In this document: in pieces, positions 54,111 through 64,000 of the stretch
Layout of the letters: each line of letters opens with the position of its first letter
Numbering within the stretch: the first letter of the stretch is position 1
Source of the DNA: Brachionus manjavacas
Lineage: Eukaryota; Rotifera; Eurotatoria; Ploima; Brachionidae
Length of the DNA: 64,000 nucleotides
NCBI GenBank assembly: GCA_019054805.1
Contig: JAHQIY010000009.1
Coordinates: 1,922,001-1,986,000 of the forward strand
Direction of reading: 5' to 3'
Program-made: the position numbers and the translations under genes
Notes under the pieces: model-generated
Seen by the model: only the letters and a program-made list of their open reading frames with translations
Databases searched by the model: none
Told to the model about the DNA's origin: nothing

Positions 54111-56206
54111 TACAAGAGCATAAAATTAGGATCATAAAATCGTCATAAAACATTATCAAGAAAAAATATTATATTTGAAAAAAAAATCAATAAAATAATG
54201 ATAATTAAATAAAAACTGAGGCAATAAAGAAATTCAGAAAAAAGAGAGAGAGGGGCTCAGATAGAATTTTTTATAATTCGTTTTATACTAAAAGCTTTCC
54301 AAAATGTAATCAAAAGTTAAAACCATATTTTAGCGCAAACGCTTCAACCAAACCTGGAAATAAAATAAATTATTTTTTTCCTAAGATATATTTAAGATAA
54401 ATTGGTTGGGATCGAATTTCAATTCTTTTTCAAAAATAATCTCTTTTCTTTTTCTTTTTTTTTGTTGGAAAACTAAACGAAAAATTGTTTGCTAAATCGT
54501 CAAATTTTGGAAATTATGCATGCATAAAACATCTTCCTACGTAATCTTGGTGTTTACGCTAGCAGGCACATCTAAACAATTCCCATCACGTACCGACAAC
54601 TTAGCAGCCATCAAAAACCATTATCTGCAAAAAATTTGTTTTATTTTTACTTAAATAATTACTTTTTTTTTGATTGATTTAGTACAATTGTTTAGATTGT
54701 GGGCCCAATTTGAGCTTTCAATCAGGCCCTTGATGCCAGTTCAGCCCGGTCTTTATTTCAACACAATTTAAATTTAGAAAATTCAAGGAGTTTATTTAGT
54801 TGTTAAGTAGAATTTATTTAATTAAAATAATTCAGCTTCAAATATATAAGAGTATTTAACATCCTGAAGTAATGCTGTTTTAAATTATAGAAACATAAAT
54901 TTAAATAATCCAGGTCTAATACCCTCTTCCTTTTTTTGTTCAGAAATTAATTTCACTCCGATTTCTCTCAGACTATTTTACCCGTAAATATTTGCTAAAT
55001 TGTCAAAAAAGATTCAAAGAAACTAAACAAAAAACTTGTGTAAATTCGGCACAAGTTTTTTTATAAAATATTTTTTTTTTCTACAAAATAAATTCTGACA
55101 TTTGATACCAAGTTAAATATTGGAACAAAAAAATTTGATTAATTTAACTTTCAAATTATTAATCACTGAGAAGCATTTTTTTATTTAAATTATTTAATTA
55201 TTTAGTCTAAATTAATAAACTTGATTAATAATTAAATAGATAAAAAATTCATAATTAATTATTTAATTATTAAAATAAAGCGTCATTTTAAATTGCATTA
55301 ATTTTTAATAGAATGATTTGACATCAAAAGAAAACAAACATGAAAACTCTCCAAGTTAAATATGACATTTTTTTTAATTTCTTTTTTGAAAAAAAATAAA
55401 TAAATAAAAATTTTGTTTTAAAATTTCTTTGATTTTTTACAAAATTTTTCGTCGTCAAAAATAAAAACATAGAAAATTTCAGACTAAATATTGCTCTAAT
55501 ACTTTTATTGAAAAACTTAACAATGATCTTGTTTAATAATTCAAAAAGCTTAATTAAAAATTAGTTTAAACGTTTTTTTTATGGATCGTATAAGGACATG
55601 TACAAAATTGCTAAATGTTTGCCAATGTGATCTTTGGCTATATCTTAATTACTTTAAAATAATTAAATCAATATTTTCTTAAGAGAATTCTTAGTAAATT
55701 ATACTTTAAACATGACTGGAAAATTTTGTTGTAAATATTTTCAAGTATTTTTTTAAAGTTTATAAACAAGCGAGCAATTTTTGGAAAATCAAAGAAAAAT
55801 ATTTGCTCTTACTAAATTCTGTCATGTATTGAGCTTTACCGGAACATGGCACGCTGAAAAAAAATGATAGAAATATAAGCACAAGCACTTGACTCTGAAT
55901 ATTTATCAAGTAAAACAACAAGCTCTAGCTAAAAACAAAATATTTATTAATTAATAATTATTATCCTTGTTTGAATAAAACTTTGCTCTGAAGTAAGTAT
56001 CCATGGCAACCAAGAATATTTAGATACTCAATTTAAAAAAAAATTAAATTTTGAATCGTTTTTTTAATTTTTTTTCATATCCTATCGTTCTACTCATCTA
56101 AAAATAATTAACAACAATGAAATATTTGAGAACGAAGGCTATAAAAGCGGCTCGTTCCAATCTTATCTAAAGCAAGATAATTTTTTACGATTTACATTCT
56201 AGATAA
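54111..56206. other. AT-rich intergenic region
   Basis: No gene or recognisable mobile element. The final part is the 5' flank of SPATA1. Confidence 0.45.
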
Positions 56207-59200
56207 ATGTATACCAATAGACCTCAATACAACCAGAGCTTTGAGCCTTACAATAAACAAGAAACGAGTCGACCCGATTCCTCAAAGGTAAATTCCGCAC
56301 ACCGGACCACACTGGACATGCTTGGACCTCTTATCACGTTTTTTTTAAATATCATGTCAACATAAGATAAAAATTCAATTATTTTTTTTCATTCATGCCT
56401 TTATTGTGATAGATTTAATTAATTTCTTATTTGCCTAGATCCAATTTTGTTCTAATTAAAAATTATAATTAAAAATTAAAATTTAATAAAGCTAGTTGAT
56501 TTACATGTGTACATTTTACCGAGGGATTTTTGGAGAACAAAACAAAACTTGGCCTACAATGAAACAATCATTGAATCCATTTCTGCTGGATTTATCAGGT
56601 GAATAGAAAAAAAGACACCTTAAAAGCCTGCTAATTTTTCCCTAAGAGTAACGCCGCATATTTTGCTCCGGGATCTTCGTAGAGAAATACGGCAACAATG
56701 CACAGATGAGGAAGTGCCGAAAGATTATGTGTTTCTTAGAAGTGTAGGCCGAGCACTGACTCGTGTTAAGCCCTACCAGGAACAAGAGCTTAAAGTAAAA
56801 TACTTTCTACCACCTCAAGTAAATTTAAAAATTTTGTTTTTTATTTTTTATTTAATATTATTTAATTAACAAGGCTGTGGGGCCAGAAATTTTTTTATTA
56901 GAAATTGATGAAGAAATATCAGGAAGTTTATTGCAAAAATTTGACCGTCCCGGTGTCGATTTTTTTACTCCTGCCGAGTCGAACAATTTGCCAACATTGA
57001 AGACTCGCAGAGACAATGAATTGAGTCGCAATTCTCAGTTTTATCCGGACACAAGTGCTGCCAAAGAATCCACCAGTAGCATATCAAACTATGACCGACT
57101 AAAGGACTTGGACAAAATGAAAGAAGAACAGGAACGATTGCGGAATAGACAAATCTATTTGGAACAATTGCGCAAGAGACAAATGGAAAAAATGAGCGAC
57201 CAAAATGGTCAAGTCCCTGTTGAGGATAATTTCCCCACCGGTGACGACTATTTGGCATCGCGGGAGAAGTACAATAGTGATGATGACGATGAGGAAAGAG
57301 ATAAATCTGCTTTGGTAATTCAAAATGCCTATCGCGGATACAAAGACAGGCAAAAGATAAAAAGACTGCGGCGAGAAAAGGCCTTGCCAATTATTGAGTA
57401 AACTTCTTAGGTTTTGAATGATTTGATTTGATTTTTTTTTTCAAGAGATAATTCTGAGGAAATACTGGAAACCGGTGATGTGGATATTCTGGAAGTTGAA
57501 AATTCGGGTATTGTTTTGGAGCAAAATTGTTTACTTTTTAATTTTGCTTAATAAAGAGGAAAGCTTACGCGAAAGGATTAAAAAAACTAGACAGAGAAGA
57601 ATAGAGGTCGAGAATTTAAGAAACGATCTGTTAAAACATATCAAAAATGTTCATAATAGAATATCAATACGTCGAAAAGAAGGTTTTTTTTTTGATTTTT
57701 TTTTGTTGGGCCCAAAGGTGGTTAAATTTTTGACGCCATTTAATTAAAAGAGAAATGCCATTAGGATGATATTTAGACTTTAAGGTTAGAATTAAAGGAC
57801 AAGTTATTTTTAAATTTTTCGTTTATGTCATTAATCTTGTATTATTTTAAATTATTTCCTAAAAGTGCAAATAAAGTATTTCATTCTAATATCCGATTTA
57901 GCAGTATAAAATCTTTTTAGCTTCTTTTCCTACACTTTTTTTATTACATTTTAATTTAATTGCTTTTTAAAGGTGTTTGGTTTCTTTGCGTCATTAATCT
58001 TTTTGACTGAAAAAAAAATATGATTCTTTATTATTTAAATTTAAATTAATTAATTTAAAAAATTTTTTCTCCTTTTTTTTCTGCATTGAAATCCATTAAC
58101 TTGAATTCTGGAATAAGATTATTAACAAAATTAGTGATGAAATTCAGTGCAAACTGAGCAGTCAATGAAAAAGAAATTTTTTTTTTTTAAAAAATTAAAA
58201 TTTAAGAAAAAAATTGCAAATTTCACCTCATTTATTTAAAAAAAAAAGAGGAAATTTTTTTTTATAATTATCTAAGGAATTTGGTTAAATAAAAATATTT
58301 TTAGAGCTTTTTTACATTAACTCAACAAAAACTGATATTGGTAAGACATTTGCTAGCTGATGTTAATATTTTGTTTAAAATACCTTATGTTTTAATGCTT
58401 TGTTAAATTTATTAAGTATTTTATTCTTCAAATTTTGATGAATTTCAAGCAAATTCTTATTGAAATTGATTCACATTGACTGTCTAATTACTTTACCAGA
58501 TTTTAGCTTCTTTCTTAACCTCACATTTAAACCTTAGTTTTTAAATTTAGTAAAATAAGAGCTGCTATAAAATTTAACTCTTAATAATCAAAAAGGTTTT
58601 AATGAATTTAAGATAATCGGGTTTAAGTGCAACGATCTCTATGTGGGAAAAAAGTTTAAAATGTTTCTTTTGATAAAAATTGAGATTAGGGTATTTTGAT
58701 TTCTTGAAATATAGTGTAATTTTTACTGTTTATGTCTAGGTATGTTAAATTTTAAAAATTAGAAATAGAAAAAAAAATTTTGTTTAAGGTTTAATGAAGT
58801 AAATTTAAATCTTTTAAAAAATGAAATAATTTTTTATTTAAACTTTTATTGAAGCTTATCTTTCATTGTATTTCTTTAAATTTTTTTGACTAAATCTTAA
58901 TAATTAAATTAGCTTCCAAAAAAATTTAAAAATTAATTATTAATATTTTTTATTATTTGTTCATTTCATTTAAAAAAAAGGCAAATCGAATTTGAATTTT
59001 AGAACAAAAAAAAGGGAATTAAAATACTCAAAATTTTTTAATAATAGCTCAAAATTGGTTCTGCAAATTTTTTATAATAATTCATTTAGTGTATTAAAAA
59101 AATAAGGCTGCTGCACATAGTTGTTAAATTATAAACAAAAATAAATACCAAAAAATTTAAATTCAACATTTGTTCTAAAAATTCAGATAACTTTATCAAA

Positions 59201-62200
59201 TGACACATTATTTGTTTCATCTAATTCGCGATTTTTATTTTTTTGAAAAAAATTTTGTAAAATTGAAAACAAGCTATAAATGACAATTTTGAAAGCATAA
59301 AAATAATGATGATTGAAAGTAAATTAAAACAAATTCAAAAAGATTCAATTTTACAAAGATTTGAAAAATATCTAAAAGTTTGTCGAGCTTCATTAATAAG
59401 AAATAAGTAAATTAAAATGAACTTTACAGAGTCTCTGTTTCAAATTCATGATGAAACCTTGTACTATAAATTAAATTTTTAAAATTTAAATTAACTTAGC
59501 AGACCAGCAAAAAAATACTCGGAATTTGGCCAAAATTAAAAACACAATGTTAATTTTTATCAAAAGTAAAAATCTTCTTCTAAATTTTCTATTTTAAAAA
59601 TATTATTTTAGAAAATTAAAAATTTAAATGAGACCTTTGAAATAGGAAATATTTACCGGTTCTATTCATGGGCCTTCTGGAAGTTAACATAAATTTATAG
59701 AGAAGGTGACATTCTTTATCTTTGAAATAAACTAAAATCTAAAAACCACAAAAAATTCATTTAAAAAAAAATAACATTCAAACTTTAATTTACCACCATT
59801 ATTTACTTGAGCAGTTGGTTCTAAAAACTAATTAGCTAAAATTGCGTATTTTCTAGCAATTTTTAGTCTAATTGATCGTAAAAATAAAAGGAAATTATAT
59901 TTTCGAAATAAAAAATTTTAACATACAATTCACATTTAAAAAGCGTAAATTTAAGAATTGTTCTTAAATAAGCCTTTTTGTTGTAAATAATTGAGTTAAA
60001 AATAGAGACTCGATTTCATCTTATTTGAATTTGAATTTAAATTCGGCTTCATTAAAGATTTTTTTATAAATCAGCTTAGGCTCAGACAAAAAATTCTTTT
60101 ATTCAATTATATAAGAAATAATTAATTCAAATAAACAATAGTCGAAGAAAAAATAACACGAAATTTAATGAATACTTATAAAAAGTTTACCAAATAAATA
60201 AAATTTTTATTAAAAAAAATTACGGCTTGGAGCTATTTTAATTAATTCCAAGCTGAAAATTCTAATTTTTCAGAGATAAAATAAAATGGGCGTCAAAAAG
60301 TCAACAAACCAACCTGATTAAAAAATGTGTTTTTAGCGCGAGATCTTTGGAAAAAAAAATACTTTTCGGAAAAAAAGAAAACACCGGCGATCGAGGATAG
60401 AGTAAACTCTTTGCTTGCTGAAATCGAGACTATAAACAGTAAATTTTTTGCATCCTACGAGTCAGATAATTATGTAAATAGCTTCAGAAATTCGACTGTT
60501 AATTTGAAAAATTCAGAAATAAAGGTAATATTTAGCTAAATTTAATTACCATATCTAAATAGCGTATCTTACCCTATTCAATCTTTTTAACAAGTTAAAA
60601 TTTTAATTTAATATATTTCAATTTAATGTATAAAAAATTTTAATAATACTTTGTGTTTTATTAATGCTTTTGATGTGGTTATCTTTGACTAATATTAGTT
60701 AGCTATGGATAAGACACACTGATCGTAACTTTTGGAGCACTATTAATTTGCCTGTCTTTTTGAAGGTTTTGTCATTGAAAATTTATTTCTGCTCTATTCA
60801 CCATTTTTAATGGCATTAGAACGTTTCAAAGCACAATTCATTGCAAGAAAAATCATAGCAAGGTAAAGTGAATAAAAAAACAATTTAATTAAGTCTATTT
60901 GAAATCAATGTTTATGTTATTTAAAAAAGCTAGTTATTTTTAATGTCTAATCTTCAAAATTCAAAATTAAATTCTCCATATATTGACACAATTCATCTTT
61001 ATTGTACAACTTACATAAACCAAATATGCGTAAATCTTTTTCCTCTGGTTCAGTTGGTCTACTAAATAGTTCTCCAGCCCTTACTTTGACTAAATTACCC
61101 TCCATGTTTGCTTGTTCAACTCGTAACTTCTCTACCAACTCATTTAGTTTAAAAAAATTTTCTCATCACTTGTTAAAGCATTGTGCCAGACTTCAACAGC
61201 ATTCGTTGTTCTAGGTTGACCATTGATAGTTAATTTCCAAATCGAAATCACTATTTATTAAATTATCTTTTAGACTAGCTTGGACATTGGACTTGACAGG
61301 AGCAGATGATTTAAAATTCTTCTATTTCGAATATTTTTTAAAGAAGGCGACTCATTCCGGTTCTCTCTCAAAAAATTAAGATTCTTACTTTAAAGATGCA
61401 TTAGAAAAAACTATAACTTGCTATGAAAATTATGAAAATTTTGACTTTACTTCTTGGTACAGTTTCCATACATTGAAAATTTTGTCTATAACTCATTGAA
61501 CAATTACTGATTGAAAATGCTTTTACAGTTTACATATTACAATAAATTTAGGGTTTTCAAAAAAAAATTGAAAAAAAAACTCGCAATTCTGGGCATTGAT
61601 CATTGTCAAGAATGAACTTAACAATATTTTATATAATAGTGGTACAACGGTTTAATCATTAAAATAAAATCAACAAAAAAATAAGCTGAAATAAAAATAA
61701 ATTTAAAATCACTTTTTCAGCTGGTTTCAAAATTAAGACAGTTACCACCTTTGTATTTTTCAAGTTCTATTTTCGTAAAACTTGATTACTTAAATTTTTT
61801 TGAAACCATTGCACCTTTTTAATAAATATAGTATGCTTATTGTAGCTTAGACTTTTAGGCTTTGAATGATATACTTTTTTTTAGGCTTTATTTAATAATT
61901 AACACTTAAAAACAAAATCAATCAACTCAATTGAAGTCTTTGCACCATAATCAATTATTTTAAAATTAAGATATTTTTTCTATATTTAACAATTTATTTA
62001 AAAAATTGTCAAATATTAATCTAAAACTCTATGTAAAGAAAAATTAAAATGAAATCTGATTTGATTTTTTAATTTTAAAAATTCTTCATTTAAAAGTCCA
62101 CATTCTTTTTAATTTAAGTGCAAAATTTCAGGTCATTTAATTTTATTTATAAATAGAAATAAATAAAAAATAATGTTTCGTCTTTCTTATTTTCACCTTT

Positions 62201-63020
62201 TTTAAAAAATCATTAAATTTTTTCGTCTATTGTCAATGAAGCCACAAAAAATAAGCATGAATCTTTGTCACATTTTATTTAATAAAAAGGTTATTTAATG
62301 TATACTTTTTAGAATTTTATGGGGTATAAAAAAATCCGATGGCCAAACATTACTTTAATGTGCTTAAAGCAGTTTTCTAGATTAAAAAATTAAATATTTT
62401 GATGCTTTTTTACTAATTTTTGCCTTTTTTTATTAAAAATTACTTATCGAAGTTGGCGTAAATTTTTGAAACTAATGAAAAATGCAATGAATTTACTAAT
62501 TTTACTTATAAAGCATTTTTTACTATTTTATTTTGCGTGAAATATGGTAAATTTACCATATTAAACATAAAGAAAGTTAATTTCATAGAATGAAGCCAGC
62601 AAAGTAAAAAAAAATAAAAAGTTTCAAAAAATACGAGCAACTTATTGGCATGCACTTTGTTGTTTTTGTCTGAATTTATCTTTTACCTTTAGTATTGATA
62701 CACAATTTTTAGAGCAATTGGTCTTCTGTGTTTTCTAGATTTGAGAGATTAACAGTTAATCATTTTTGTTAAGGCTGGACGGTTAGAATTACTCAAGTTG
62801 GAGGAAGAAATTTTCAACTTAAGAAGACAAATTAATCATGCAAAACTAAAATTAGCTACTGATATAAAAGTAATTTTGTTTTTTGCGCTACACAATTTGT
62901 AGACTAGAGCCAAATTTTTAATTTAAGCTTCGCATTCAAGCCGAAAGCGAAACTAAGGCCTTAAAGTCGGAGCTTCTTCAAGCTAAAATGAATTTATTAC
63001 AGATGAAAAATAGCGATTAA
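56207..63020 (+). CDS. SPATA1: SPATA1-family protein (9 exons, 482 aa)
   Basis: Exons: 56207-56287, 56492-56598, 56647-56818, 56874-57397, 57446-57507, 57557-57682, 60337-60524, 62774-62869, 62928-63020. The total is 1449 nt with consistent phases. The N-terminal domain starts LVDLHVYILPRDFWRTK and continues with ISAGFIRVTPHILLRDLRRE, as in vertebrate SPATA1. The acidic, charged middle carries an IQ-type calmodulin-binding motif (ALVIQNAYRGYKDRQKIKR). The C-terminus is the family's coiled coil: ARDLWKKKYFSEKKKTP, then NHAKLKLATDIKLRIQAE, then ALKSELLQAKMN. SPATA1 is testis-enriched in mammals, suggesting a sperm or flagellar role; that is known of the family, not shown here. Two introns exceed 2 kb. 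AATAAA is at 63099-63104, close to the convergent PKA gene. Confidence 0.88.
57683..60336 (+). other. SPATA1 intron 6 (2.65 kb)
   Basis: Donor GAAG|GTTTTT and acceptor TTTTTAG|CGCGAG. AT-rich; no nested gene or transposon recognised. Confidence 0.6.
60945..61235 (-). mobile_element. MULE transposase C-terminal relic in SPATA1 intron
   Basis: On the minus strand one frame reads GQPRTTNAVEVWHNALTSDE. After a +/-1 shift the next reads KLNELVEKLRVEQANMEGNL and then runs to a stop (60947-61138 is the longest piece). R-T-x-N-x-V-E-x-W-H followed by a helix with ...LR.EQ... is the hallmark C-terminus of Mutator-like (MULE) transposases found in many animals. The frameshift and missing catalytic domain show it is dead. 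Confidence 0.6.
61236..62773. other. Remainder of SPATA1 intron 7
   Basis: AT-rich; nothing recognised. No terminal inverted repeats were found around the MULE piece. Confidence 0.5.
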
Positions 63021-63153
63021 TTTTGCTTTTATTTTTGCTTTATTTGCCTCAATTTTTAAAAAGCTTTTTTTCACTCATGTTGCTATATTTTGTATTAAAA
63101 TAAAAAATTTTAATTAACTTTTTTTTTTTAATTTTTATTCAAAAAAATTTAAA

Positions 63154-63969
63154 TTAAAAATCAGCAAACTCGTTTTGGAAAATACAATGAGAGGATTTTT
63201 TTAACATTTCCTCGTCATATTCCTCAAAATTAGATGCATCACCTGCTTTACACAATGGAATCAAAGGCGCAGTTACTCTTTTATCAAATATGTCTTTCCA
63301 TTTTATTTCCTGGAACCACGGATGGTCTTTTACATCATGAACACCATTTTTTAAATTTCCAAACCTTCTAGTCAAGTCTAGTTGTAGCAGGTTTGAAATC
63401 AAATCCACTAGTTCCGAGCTGAAGTGAGAAGGAAATCGCACTTTTCCGCTCACTATTTTTTCGTATATTTGAATTGGCTGGTCGGCAAAAAAAGGTGGAT
63501 AGCCGGCTGCCATTTCGTATATGAGAACTCCTAGGGCCCACCAGTCCACGGCCTTGTTGTAGCCTTTGGACAAAATAATCTCCGGAGCGAGGTACTCTGG
63601 CGTGCCGCACAGAGTCCAAGTGCGACCCTTGACTCTTTTGGCAAAGCCGAAATCGGTCACTTTAATGTAGCCGTCCGAGTCGATTAGCAAATTTTCGGGC
63701 TTCAAGTCCCGGTACAAAATTTCCAAGTAGTGCAAGTACTCGAATGTGAGCACGATTTGTGAAGCATAGAAGCGGGCATGGGTCTCCGAGAAGCGGCCCA
63801 TTCGCCTCAAATGGGAGAACATCTCGCCGCCTGGCACAAACTCTAGTACCATGAACAAGTACAGGTTGTCTTTGAACGAATAGGCTAGATTGACTAAAAA
63901 CGGAAAGCTGATTGCTTGGAGAATTTTTTTCTCATTCAAAGTATGCTCGACTTGTTTTAGTTTAATAAC
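63154..63969 (-). CDS. PKA-C: Second PKA catalytic subunit, last exon (gene runs off the window)
   Basis: This 816-bp exon is the exact length equivalent of the last exon of the gene at 51277-52612. It begins after the acceptor CTTAATCAAG with [15 protein letters not shown]. It encodes the catalytic loop [11 protein letters not shown], activation segment and AGC tail ending EFADF. Upstream exons lie beyond base 64000. The first ~186 codons are DNA-identical to the other gene. The last ~85 codons differ strongly ([36 protein letters not shown]) and use AT-rich codons. The gene is convergent with SPATA1; the stop codons are 133 bp apart. A minus-strand AATAAA lies at 63134-63139. I read it as a functional paralog. 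Confidence 0.93.
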   Translation of the reverse strand, partial: VIKLKQVEHTLNEKKILQAISFPFLVNLAYSFKDNLYLFMVLEFVPGGEMFSHLRRMGRFSETHARFYASQIVLTFEYLHYLEILYRDLKPENLLIDSDGYIKVTDFGFAKRVKGRTWTLCGTPEYLAPEIILSKGYNKAVDWWALGVLIYEMAAGYPPFFADQPIQIYEKIVSGKVRFPSHFSSELVDLISNLLQLDLTRRFGNLKNGVHDVKDHPWFQEIKWKDIFDKRVTAPLIPLCKAGDASNFEEYDEEMLKKSSHCIFQNEFADF

Positions 63970-63988
63970 CTTGATTAAGAAAAAAAAA
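63413..63988 (-). repeat. 576-bp perfect direct repeat, copy 2
   Basis: Partner of 51536-52111. The left edge falls inside the kinase C-lobe. The right edge falls about 19 bp into the intron, where the poly-A tracts start to differ (9 A then T, against 10 A then G). Confidence 0.95.
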
Positions 63989-64000
63989 AGAAAAAAAAAA

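Overview
The window is AT-rich eukaryotic DNA with standard stop codons and canonical GT-AG introns, mostly 48-60 bp long with a few of 1.7-2.7 kb. The genes are animal genes: KEAP1, HIRA, an SSBP/Ssdp protein, PKA catalytic subunits, a DEG/ENaC channel, TMEM199/VMA12, SPATA1 and fibrinogen-related proteins. Compact genes in an extremely AT-rich background fit a small invertebrate such as a monogonont rotifer. That is inference; no species marker was seen.

Layout. 1-1370: LINE debris and a hAT-type MITE. 1372-3039: an unrecognised GC-rich, Ser-rich gene. 3040-4400: a tRNA-derived SINE candidate and an orphan array of 81-bp coding repeats. 4548-9195: a divergent pair of secreted fibrinogen-domain genes, each with a TATA box. 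9200-16440: gene-poor, with LINE relics, a nested hAT MITE and strong hairpins. 16445-18628: a secreted leucine-rich-repeat protein. 18650-21940: a third MITE and another LINE relic. 21945-23333 (-): a DEG/ENaC channel. 24227-27823: HIRA in 11 exons. 29699-30458: TMEM199/VMA12. 32097-36432 (-): KEAP1. 39370-40245: a Tc1/mariner-like element carrying a LINE endonuclease piece. 42797-46022: SSBP. 48162-50012 (-): a zinc-finger plus WD40 protein. 51277-52612 (-): a complete PKA catalytic subunit. 56207-63020: SPATA1, with a MULE transposase relic in an intron. 63154 to the window end (-): the last exon of a second PKA catalytic subunit.

Exon joins were made by hand from splice sites and homology. 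Four models come out close to the human proteins in length: HIRA 1018 aa, KEAP1 616 aa, PKA-C 351 aa, TMEM199 202 aa.

The most striking theme is homogenisation between diverged paralogs. The two fibrinogen-domain genes share a perfect 280-bp inverted block inside otherwise diverged sequence, next to an orphan repeat array in the opposite orientation. The two PKA genes share a perfect 576-bp block with sharp edges; codon use suggests the complete gene was the donor. The KEAP1 protein keeps the NRF2-binding Kelch residues but lacks all three classical sensor cysteines.
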